Source: Aestuariibaculum suncheonense (GTDB taxonomy: Bacteria; Bacteroidota; Bacteroidia; Flavobacteriales; Flavobacteriaceae). From it: a DNA stretch of 64,000 nucleotides. This document shows, piece by piece, positions 57,077 through 64,000 of this stretch. Position 1 is the stretch's first letter. The number at the start of each line of letters is the position of its first letter. The stretch covers positions 503,559-567,558 of the forward strand of contig NZ_JACVXC010000002.1 of NCBI RefSeq assembly GCF_014596935.1, read 5' to 3'. Made by a program: the position numbers and the translations under genes. The notes beneath the pieces were generated by a model, which saw only the letters and a list, made by a program, of their open reading frames with translations, did no database searches and was not told the DNA's origin.

Positions 57077-57262
57077 ATGCGAGGATTAATTGAAATACTA
57101 ATGGATATTTTTTTTAATCCAAAGGAAGGAAACATATGGAAGAGTATTTTTTACATCATTCTTAAAATTTTTATTCTTATCGTCATTTTTTCCATTCTTT
57201 ATTCATTAATAATCAAATTACATAAACACCGCATAAGTACCAACAAACTTTTAAACCAATAA
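57077..57262 (+). CDS. Possible 61-residue single-pass membrane protein
   Basis: A 61-codon ATG frame lies between the DUF4159 gene and the TrmH gene at gaps of 17 and 16 bases. It codes an N-terminal amphipathic part, a strong hydrophobic helix (about residues 24-45) and a basic C-terminal tail. The tight spacing in the operon is the main support. I recognise no family. Confidence 0.55.
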   Translation: MRGLIEILMDIFFNPKEGNIWKSIFYIILKIFILIVIFSILYSLIIKLHKHRISTNKLLNQ

Positions 57263-57278
57263 CATTTAACCATAGCTA

Positions 57279-57776
57279 ATGCAACTCACTCATTATACGT
57301 CCAATTTCAGCAAGCGCAAATTCCCTATTACAGTAGTTGGTGACCATGTGACCAATGCGCCTAATATTGGTAGTTTATTCAGAATGTGTGATGCTTTTGG
57401 TGTAGAAAAACTTATACTTTGTGGCGATGGTATAACGCTGGGAAGAAAAACAGCAAAAACATCCAGAGCAACTGAAAAAGTTGTGCCATACGAGATTTGT
57501 GAGTCCGCTATTTCTGTTATTAAAAGCTTAAAAAAAGACCATTACATAATTGCTCTTGAAATTACGAATTCGAGCCAACCAATTCACAACTTTCAATTTC
57601 CAAAAGACCAACCTATTGCTTTAGTGGTTGGTGATGAAAACTTTGGGGTTTCAGATGCCATTTTAGAAATTGCCGATGCAGTCATTCATATTGATATGTT
57701 CGGACACAACAGTAGTATGAACGTGGTTCAAGCTACTAATATCGCTATATACGAGATAACCAAGCAGCTTTTATAA
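57279..57776 (+). CDS. TrmH family RNA methyltransferase (SpoU)
   Basis: The 165-residue SPOUT enzyme has VVGDHVTNAPNIGSLFRMCDAFGV (motif 1 with Asn and Arg), IALVVGDENFGVSDAIL (motif 2) and HIDMFGHNSSMNVVQATNIAIYEI (motif 3 with SMNVxxA). It should 2'-O-methylate a ribose in tRNA or rRNA. The short length, with no N-terminal extension, points to a minimal TrmH/TrmL-type. It follows the small membrane ORF by 16 bases. Confidence 0.9.
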   Translation: MQLTHYTSNFSKRKFPITVVGDHVTNAPNIGSLFRMCDAFGVEKLILCGDGITLGRKTAKTSRATEKVVPYEICESAISVIKSLKKDHYIIALEITNSSQPIHNFQFPKDQPIALVVGDENFGVSDAILEIADAVIHIDMFGHNSSMNVVQATNIAIYEITKQLL

Positions 57777-57869
57777 AAAAGTACACTTCTAAGAAGAAAA
57801 TACACCCCTCTTTTTTTTATTTATTTTAGCTTCTTTGTAAACAAACAACAATAATATATCAGACTAAAA

Positions 57870-60215
57870 ATGAATTACCTTTTTAAATTTAAACTAAAAC
57901 TCCATTTTATAACTCTTTTATTAGGTTCATTATGCTTCGGCCAAGAACACATACTTTGGTATAACAAACCTGCTAATAATTGGAATGAAGCACTTCCGTT
58001 AGGCAATGGTAAAATTGGCGTTATGGTATTCGGAAATCCTTCTAACGAACACATCCAGCTAAATGACGACTCCATGTGGCCGGGTAATGATCCGGATTGG
58101 GTGGAACCCGAAGGTAATAAAGAAGACCTTGAGCACATCAGACAATTATTATTTCAGGGGAATAACGAAGCTGCTGATAGTTTGTTTGTAGATAAATTTT
58201 CAAATAAAACTATTGTTAGATCACATCAAACACTAGGTGATTTATTTATCGATTTTAAACATGATAACATCTCTGATTATCGTCGTGAATTAAATATTGA
58301 AAATGCGACTTCTCAGGTTTCTTTTAAATCTAATGGTTATTTATTTACTGAAAACATACTAGTCTCTCATCCGCATAAAGCGATTGTTATTGAATTAACA
58401 ACTGAAAATCCTGATGGTATCAATGCTAAACTAAAACTAAGCAGACCTTTGGATGCAGGCTTTGAAACGGCAAAGTCTTTTGCCACCGAAAAAGGACTAC
58501 TTCTAATGCAAGGTGAAGTTACACAACGCGAAGGCAAATTCAATTCTAAACCTTCTCCTATAACTCACGGGGTTAAATTTGAAACGGCGTTAAAAATAAA
58601 TAATGAAGGCGGATCTGTTTTAAATGCTAAAGATTACTTAGAGTTAAAAAATGTAAAAAGAGCAACCATTTACATCGTAAATAATACCTCGTATTACTTC
58701 GAAGATTATAAAAAGCAAAACCAGAAAGATTTAAAAACCATTGGCAATAAAACATTTGAGCAACTTAAAGTGCCTCATATTAAAGATTATCAAGGTTTGT
58801 ACTCCAGAGTTAACCTTCAAATTAATCATGACGACTTAAGCCACATTCCTACTAACCAAAGAATAGATGCCATTAAAAATGGAAATGTTGATACCGGACT
58901 GGAAACGCTGTTATTTAATTACGGTAGATATTTATTAATTTCCTCTTCCCGAGAAGGCACCAATCCGGCTAATCTACAAGGCTTATGGAATCAACATATT
59001 AAAGCGCCTTGGAACGCCGATTATCATGCCAATATTAACCTGCAAATGAATTACTGGCTGGCCGACATGACTGGGTTAGGTGAACTCAATAACCCACTGT
59101 TCGATTATGTAGATATGTTGGTTGAAAACGGAAAAACCACCGCCAGCAAAAACTTTGGTTGTAGTGGTTCTTTTATCCCACATGCCACCGATTTATGGGG
59201 ACCAACCTGGCTTCGTGCACCAACAGCCTTTTGGGGTTGCTCCATGGGTGCCGGTGGTTGGTTAATGCAACACTATTGGCAACATTACGAGTTTACAAAA
59301 GACAAAACCTTCTTAGAAAAACGCGTATACCCTGCGCTTACTGAAATCACCAAATTTTACAGTGACTGGATTATTGAAGACCCTCGTGACGGCACCTTAA
59401 TTTCGGCGCCTTCTACTTCTCCTGAAAACCGCTTTATTAACGAGAAAGGCAACAAAGTCGCAACCTGTTTAGGAAGTGCTATGGATCAGCAAGTAATACA
59501 GGAAGTCTTTGAAAATTATTTAAGAACTTGTGATATTTTAAACATTAATAATGACTTTGTTGAAAAAATAAAACAACAAAAAAGTAGACTTCGTCCAGGA
59601 TTTGTTCTTGGCGAAGAGGGAAGAATTCTAGAATGGGACAGACCTTATGACGAACCTGAACCGGGTCACAGGCATATGTCTCATTTATATGGTTTCCATC
59701 CAGGAAATAGTGTAACAAAAGAAGGTCATCCAGAATTATTTAATGCCGTTAAAAAGACCTTAGATTACCGTTTAGCAAACGGCGGTGCTGGAACAGGTTG
59801 GAGTCGCGCGTGGTTAATTAATTGTAGTGCAAGACTTCAGGAGGCTGAAATGGCTCACGAACATATTCAACTGCTATTTCAGAAGTCAATTGGAACAAAC
59901 TTATTTGACTTACATCCCCCTTTCCAGATTGATGGTAATTTTGGTTATACAGCTGGCGTAACTGAAATGCTTTTACAATCGCATGAAGAAAATGTTATTC
60001 GTATTTTACCTGCTTTACCAAAAGCATGGAAAAGTGGTTCTGTTAAGGGATTAAAAGGTCGTGGTGGTTTAACCATCGATATCACTTGGAGCAACAATCA
60101 GTTAGACAAAGTGACTATTACGTCTCAATTCGACCATCAATTCAAATTAATTTATCAGGATACTGAAGCAAACATTCAACTTAAAAAAGGAGAAACTTAT
60201 ATCTTTGAAATTTAG
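57870..60215 (+). CDS. Secreted GH95 alpha-L-fucosidase-type glycoside hydrolase
   Basis: The 781-residue protein has a signal peptide (1-24). It opens with ILWYNKPANNWNEALPLGNG, the start of the GH95 N-terminal beta domain. The (alpha/alpha)6 catalytic barrel follows: NINLQMNYW near residues 388-396 holds the Asn pair, Glu519 in SPEN is the probable general acid, RHMSHLYGFHPG has the His, and FQIDGNFGYTAG near 688 has the final Asp. GH95 enzymes remove alpha-1,2-fucose or alpha-galactose from glycans. It lies between RNA modification genes and permease genes, with no SusC/D pair near. Confidence 0.92.
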   Translation: MNYLFKFKLKLHFITLLLGSLCFGQEHILWYNKPANNWNEALPLGNGKIGVMVFGNPSNEHIQLNDDSMWPGNDPDWVEPEGNKEDLEHIRQLLFQGNNEAADSLFVDKFSNKTIVRSHQTLGDLFIDFKHDNISDYRRELNIENATSQVSFKSNGYLFTENILVSHPHKAIVIELTTENPDGINAKLKLSRPLDAGFETAKSFATEKGLLLMQGEVTQREGKFNSKPSPITHGVKFETALKINNEGGSVLNAKDYLELKNVKRATIYIVNNTSYYFEDYKKQNQKDLKTIGNKTFEQLKVPHIKDYQGLYSRVNLQINHDDLSHIPTNQRIDAIKNGNVDTGLETLLFNYGRYLLISSSREGTNPANLQGLWNQHIKAPWNADYHANINLQMNYWLADMTGLGELNNPLFDYVDMLVENGKTTASKNFGCSGSFIPHATDLWGPTWLRAPTAFWGCSMGAGGWLMQHYWQHYEFTKDKTFLEKRVYPALTEITKFYSDWIIEDPRDGTLISAPSTSPENRFINEKGNKVATCLGSAMDQQVIQEVFENYLRTCDILNINNDFVEKIKQQKSRLRPGFVLGEEGRILEWDRPYDEPEPGHRHMSHLYGFHPGNSVTKEGHPELFNAVKKTLDYRLANGGAGTGWSRAWLINCSARLQEAEMAHEHIQLLFQKSIGTNLFDLHPPFQIDGNFGYTAGVTEMLLQSHEENVIRILPALPKAWKSGSVKGLKGRGGLTIDITWSNNQLDKVTITSQFDHQFKLIYQDTEANIQLKKGETYIFEI

Positions 60216-60285
60216 TAATCGTAAGAAACAACTTTATATGAGTTACTTAAGCACATTTTGTAATCCTATTTATTATATTTACTAA

Positions 60286-61374
60286 ATGAATTCAAAAATC
60301 ATCGCTAACGGTATTTTAAGAGCAATTGCCATTCTTTTAGGAGTGGCTTTATTGCTCTTTTTTTTGTACAAAATTCAATCGGTAATTAGCTATTTGGTTA
60401 TTGCCTCTGTTATTTCGCTTATTGGGAGACCAGTTGTGATGTTTTTAACCAACCGATTGAAATTCTCAAGTACCTTAGCTGTGGTTGTAACCATCATTTT
60501 CTTACTTGGCTCTGTTATTGGTTTAGTTACAATGTTTGTGCCTTTAATTATTGAGCAAGGTCACAAATTATCGCTATTAAACATCAATCAATTACAAACA
60601 AACATTGATGATTTATATACCGAAATTATTAACTATTTTGACTTAAGGAAAATTGATGTGCGGCAATCACTCGAAGATACCAAACTATTATCAAAATTAG
60701 ACCTATCAATAATTCCTTCGTTTTTAAACTCGGTGGTAAGTGGTTTAGGAAGTTTTAGTGTCGGTTTATTTTCAGTGCTTTTTATCTCATTCTTCTTTTT
60801 AAAAGACAGTCACTTATTCGAAAATGGCATTCTTACCTTTATCCCAGATAATAAAGAGTTGCAGTGGAAAAACTCTTCAACAAAAATTAAAGATTTATTA
60901 TCAAGGTACTTTGTTGGGCTCATTCTGCAAATATCCATTCTTTTTGTAATCTATACCACAGGCTTGCTTATTATCGGAATAGAAAACCCAATTGTTATCG
61001 CCTTTTTATGTGCTTTAATAAACCTCATTCCTTATGTTGGACCGATTATTAGTGTAGTTTTAATGCTCACGCTAACCATGACGAGCCATTTAGGAGAGAG
61101 TTTTAGTGATATTATTCTACCAAAAACCTTCTGGGTATTTATCGTGTTCTCAATTGGGCAGTTAGTCGATAACTTTTTCAGTCAGCCGTTTATATTCTCA
61201 AAAAGTGTTAAATCTCATCCTCTGGAAATTTTCTTAGTTATTTTAATTACTGGTATTTTATTTGGCGTTATTGGTTTAATTTTGGCCGTTCCGACATATA
61301 CTGCAATTAAAGTGGTATTAAAAGAATTTCTATCGGAAAACAGCATAGTAAAAAAACTGACTAAAGATTTATAA
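60286..61374 (+). CDS. AI-2E family (TqsA/PerM-like) membrane protein
   Basis: The 362-residue protein has about eight membrane segments and the PerM block near residues 240-250 (CALINLIPYVGPIIS), with FSQPFIFSKSV and HPLEIFLVILI afterwards. Family members export AI-2 or act in Na+/H+ exchange, and many are not characterised. The ORF starts with an ATG 70 bases after GH95 and ends seven bases before the THUMP-like methyltransferase gene. Confidence 0.9.
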   Translation: MNSKIIANGILRAIAILLGVALLLFFLYKIQSVISYLVIASVISLIGRPVVMFLTNRLKFSSTLAVVVTIIFLLGSVIGLVTMFVPLIIEQGHKLSLLNINQLQTNIDDLYTEIINYFDLRKIDVRQSLEDTKLLSKLDLSIIPSFLNSVVSGLGSFSVGLFSVLFISFFFLKDSHLFENGILTFIPDNKELQWKNSSTKIKDLLSRYFVGLILQISILFVIYTTGLLIIGIENPIVIAFLCALINLIPYVGPIISVVLMLTLTMTSHLGESFSDIILPKTFWVFIVFSIGQLVDNFFSQPFIFSKSVKSHPLEIFLVILITGILFGVIGLILAVPTYTAIKVVLKEFLSENSIVKKLTKDL

Positions 61375-61380
61375 CCCCTT

Positions 61381-62559
61381 TTGAATACTAATATTTTAAA
61401 TACTGGAGTACAAGAGTTTATTAATCAAAATTTAAATTCTGATATCACTTCATTAATTCTGAAAGGCTCCCCTTTTCATTCAATAAACACGAAAGATCTT
61501 ATTGAACAAATTGAAGCTAAAATACGTTGTGAAAAGAAATTACCCACGTGGTTTAATACTGAGAACATATATTATTCCAACAAATTAAACATTGAACAAA
61601 CCTCTTCGGAAGTCACTGCCGAATACAAATCAGGGTTAATATCGGGCGAATCTATCGTAGACTTAACCGGAGGTTTTGGAGTAGATTCCTATTATTTCTC
61701 AAAACGCTTTAAAACAGTAGACCATTGCGAAATAAACCAATCACTATCTGAAATTGTCCGGCATAACTACCAACAACTCGGTGTTAAAACCATAAGAACT
61801 CACGCTATAGATGGCATGAATTTTTTAAAAAACACAACCAAAACCTACGACTGGATTTACATCGATCCGTCGCGTCGCAACGACAGTAAAGGCAAAGTGT
61901 TTTTTTTAAATGATTGTCTGCCAAATGTCCCTGAACATTTAAAACTTCTATTTAAACGATCAAAAAACATCTTAATTAAAACATCGCCTCTACTCGATTT
62001 CTCTATTGGCATTGACGAGTTAAAACATGTAAAAACGATTCACGTTGTTGCTTTAAACGGCGAGGTAAAAGAACTTCTTTGGATTTTAGAACAGGATTTT
62101 TCGGGAACTATTACTATAGAAACCATCAATCTTAAAAAAGAGGGGAAAGAAATTTTCAATTTTTCACTTGAAAAAGAGAAAACTTTAGATTCCAATTACA
62201 GCCAACCGCTCACCTACCTATACGAACCTAACAGTGCCATTTTAAAAGCAGGAGGCTTCCATTCTATTAGCAATAAAATAAACGTTTATAAACTTCATAA
62301 ACACTCTCATTTATATACAAGTGAGGCCATTGTTAATTTCCCTGGAAGACTGTTTAAAATAGATGCTTTTGTAAACTACAATAAAAAAGAGCTTAAAAAA
62401 CTAGGTATCACTAAAGCAAACATCACCACACGAAACTTCCCGGAAACCGTGGAACAACTTCGTAAAAAATTCAAAATTAAAGACGGAGGAAACTGCTACC
62501 TGTTCTTTACAACAGACTGCAATGAAAACAAAATTATTTTAGTAGCGAGTAAACTTTAA
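61381..62559 (+). CDS. THUMP-like class I SAM-dependent methyltransferase
   Basis: The 392-residue protein starts at a TTG six bases after the permease stop. The Rossmann methyltransferase core has VDLTGGFGVDSYYFSKRF (motif I) and the catalytic-like motif in YDWIYIDPSRRNDSKGKVFFL (D-P-S-R-R). The C-terminal third (about 290-385) fits the THUMP-like domain. By family it is an RNA methyltransferase; its target is unknown. It ends three bases before the convergent sigma factor. Confidence 0.88.
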   Translation: MNTNILNTGVQEFINQNLNSDITSLILKGSPFHSINTKDLIEQIEAKIRCEKKLPTWFNTENIYYSNKLNIEQTSSEVTAEYKSGLISGESIVDLTGGFGVDSYYFSKRFKTVDHCEINQSLSEIVRHNYQQLGVKTIRTHAIDGMNFLKNTTKTYDWIYIDPSRRNDSKGKVFFLNDCLPNVPEHLKLLFKRSKNILIKTSPLLDFSIGIDELKHVKTIHVVALNGEVKELLWILEQDFSGTITIETINLKKEGKEIFNFSLEKEKTLDSNYSQPLTYLYEPNSAILKAGGFHSISNKINVYKLHKHSHLYTSEAIVNFPGRLFKIDAFVNYNKKELKKLGITKANITTRNFPETVEQLRKKFKIKDGGNCYLFFTTDCNENKIILVASKL

Positions 62560-62562
62560 ATA

Positions 62563-63141
62563 TTAATTTTTAGTCACTTTAAAAAATGAACGCATAAAAA
62601 CTAAAATCAACTTATCATTATCAAACTCATTTCGTATTTTTTTAAAAGCAATACGCATCTGACTTTCGACTGTTTTCTTGGAAATATTCATTCTCTTAGC
62701 TATCTCATCGTACTTAAGCCCTCCAAATTTATTCAATTTTAAAATTTCCTGACAATTAGGTGGTAACGTTTCTATTAATTGTTTTAATCGATTAATCCTT
62801 TGATTCAATACCTCAGAATCTTCTGTTGCATAATCACTAATAACTTCCTTTTTAAATTCTTCCAATAAACCTTGTCGACGCTTTACTTTCTTATCATAAT
62901 TTAAAAATGAACTGTAAGACACTAAATATAAGTACCCTTTTACCGATTTCTTTATTTTTAAATCTTCTCTATTAATCCAAAGATTTACAAACATTTGCTG
63001 AACGACATCTTCAGCCAGATATATATCCTGAGAAAAAGAATGAATATAATGTACTAACGACTGATAATACTTTTTAAATAACAAATCAAATGCCTGACTA
63101 TTACCTTTTCGAATTTTGTCTATTAAACGTTCGTCCTCCAT
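62563..63141 (-). CDS. ECF-type RNA polymerase sigma factor (sigma-70 family)
   Basis: The 192-residue protein has region 2 (FDLLFKKYYQSLVHYIHSF...AEDVVQQMFVNLW, about 18-65) and region 4 (LPPNCQEILKLNKFGGLKYDEIAKRMNISKKTVESQM, about 125-165). This is the Bacteroidota ECF type that works with FecR anti-sigma factors in surface glycan or siderophore uptake systems. I start at the ATG at 63141; a TTG directly in front at 63144 gives only one more residue. The FecR gene is divergent 170 bases away, and the intervening promoter is TAACTTTG. Confidence 0.92.
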   Translation of the reverse strand: MEDERLIDKIRKGNSQAFDLLFKKYYQSLVHYIHSFSQDIYLAEDVVQQMFVNLWINREDLKIKKSVKGYLYLVSYSSFLNYDKKVKRRQGLLEEFKKEVISDYATEDSEVLNQRINRLKQLIETLPPNCQEILKLNKFGGLKYDEIAKRMNISKKTVESQMRIAFKKIRNEFDNDKLILVFMRSFFKVTKN

Positions 63142-63172
63142 CAAATAATTTATACTGAAAAAATAGTGCTTA

Positions 63173-63180
63173 CAAAGTTA
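63173..63180 (-). promoter_or_regulatory. Predicted -7 element for the ECF sigma gene
   Basis: TAACTTTG on the minus strand (CAAAGTTA on the plus) fully matches TAnnTTTG and lies 32 bases before the ATG at 63141. No TTG is visible at the -33 distance. Confidence 0.5.
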
Positions 63181-63311
63181 TCTAAAAAAAGAAATTATTA
63201 AATTTTTATAATTCTTTTTAAGGGTTTTTAAAATTTGGTGTTGTTATAGAATAAATTGATTTGACACAATTGACATTTCAAACCGTAAAATAATAGTTTT
63301 AGACACCCATA

Positions 63312-64000
63312 ATGAAACAATATATATTAAAATATTTGAATGACAACTTAACCGATGAGGAATATAATGAGTTAAGTCTTTGGTTGAAAAATCCAGAGAA
63401 TAAAAAGAAGTTTAAAAAATTCATCCAAGCAAACTACAATCTAAGCTTAGCGTTTAATAAAATTGATGACAGCGAAGCACTAAAAAAAGTTAAAAGCACA
63501 ATTGAAAAACATAACAAAAAAGGAACTCGAAAACTTTATTATAAATACGCCATTGCTGCTATTTTAGTTGGTGTTTTGTTAACCACAACGTTATTTTTTA
63601 ATGTTACCACTAACACCAATACGCCTATTGAACAACCTGCTCATAAAATTACAAATACAGTTACTCCAGGAGAAGCAAAGGCCATCCTTACTCTAGAAAA
63701 CGGTTCTGACATTATATTAAATGAAAAATCAAAATACGAAAGTCAAAACTCAAAAAACAATAGTGATGGAATTGTTTATAATAACAATCCAGAAAATAAC
63801 AGTCTAGAATTTAACTATCTAACAATTCCCCGAGGAGGACAGTATGCATTACAATTATCTGACGGAACTAAAGTCTGGTTAAATTCTGAAACCAAGTTAA
63901 AATACCCTATAACCTTTATTGAGGGTCAACCTCGAGATGTAGAATTAATATATGGAGAAGCCTATTTTGAAGTATCTCCAAGTTCCAAACACCAAGGTAG
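63312..64000 (+). CDS. FecR-family anti-sigma factor, 3' end outside the window
   Basis: An ATG at 63312 opens a frame that runs to the window edge (229 codons). The N-terminal cytoplasmic part (MKQYILKYLNDNLTDEEYNELSLWL) is the short anti-sigma domain; a membrane segment sits near residues 81-97. Outside follows the FecR domain with the characteristic TIPRGGQYALQLSDGTKVWLNSET and GEAYFEV blocks. It would bind the divergent ECF sigma and release it on a signal from an outer-membrane SusC- or TonB-type receptor, which is probably encoded beyond the right edge. Confidence 0.9.
   Translation, partial: MKQYILKYLNDNLTDEEYNELSLWLKNPENKKKFKKFIQANYNLSLAFNKIDDSEALKKVKSTIEKHNKKGTRKLYYKYAIAAILVGVLLTTTLFFNVTTNTNTPIEQPAHKITNTVTPGEAKAILTLENGSDIILNEKSKYESQNSKNNSDGIVYNNNPENNSLEFNYLTIPRGGQYALQLSDGTKVWLNSETKLKYPITFIEGQPRDVELIYGEAYFEVSPSSKHQG

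Overview
The window is ordinary-looking chromosomal DNA from a member of the Bacteroidota, almost certainly family Flavobacteriaceae. The evidence is the AT-rich composition, the absence of Shine-Dalgarno sequences, several promoters of the Bacteroidota type (TAnnTTTG at -7), and families typical of the group: BshA of bacillithiol synthesis, a flavobacterial LptD and TamB, a GH95 alpha-L-fucosidase, a sulfatase, a GH3-serine hydrolase fusion, DUF4159, and a FecR/ECF-sigma pair. The sequence does not allow a genus call. I see no insertion sequence, prophage, CRISPR array, tRNA or rRNA gene.

Layout. 1-2.3 kb: a partial HSDR_N-type nuclease-fold gene overlaps a family 2 glycosyltransferase, followed by an OmpA-type lipoprotein. 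2.4-5.9 kb: a SRPBCC protein, an S1 sulfatase, TsaC and a secreted thioredoxin-fold protein. 6-17.7 kb: UvrD/PcrA, a membrane-anchored glutamate-synthase-like flavoprotein with a small membrane neighbour, a broken lipoprotein gene, two tandem patatins, an M1 aminopeptidase, RecG and MiaE. 18-25 kb: MutS2, a DCC thiol protein, a YiiX-like hydrolase, a sulfurtransferase, a dicarboxylate/amino acid symporter and AroC. 25-33.7 kb: an LpxH-like phosphatase, a three-part FAD/Fe-S dehydrogenase, a small outer-membrane protein, BshA and the GH3-serine hydrolase fusion.

33.8-42.4 kb is a cell-envelope and redox block. On the minus strand run an amidase, an MlaD/MCE protein, a membrane Fe-S protein, a small secreted CxxC protein, a CCG-domain protein and a family often called 'ABC ATPase'. 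LptD and RidA are divergent from it. 42.4-49.2 kb holds a hybrid sensor kinase whose H-box histidine is a tyrosine, GMP reductase, a two-domain ABC ATPase with a decayed first half, a BadF-type sugar kinase, GAPDH and PfkA. 49.4-62.6 kb has TamB, then divergently TsaD, a parvulin, RsmE, DUF4159, a 61-residue membrane ORF, a TrmH-type methyltransferase, GH95 fucosidase, an AI-2E-type permease and a THUMP-like methyltransferase. The right edge has an ECF sigma gene divergent from a FecR gene that runs off the window.

Functional themes are RNA modification (TsaC, MiaE, TsaD, RsmE, a TrmH-type enzyme and a THUMP-like methyltransferase), DNA repair (UvrD, RecG, MutS2), outer-membrane and peptidoglycan biogenesis (LptD, TamB, MlaD, amidase, LpxH-like, GH3), and thiol or Fe-S redox. 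I found no convincing previously undescribed multi-gene defence or mobile system. The most interesting points are the tyrosine H-box kinase, the split HdrDE-like redox operon, and the GH3-serine hydrolase fusion beside bshA.
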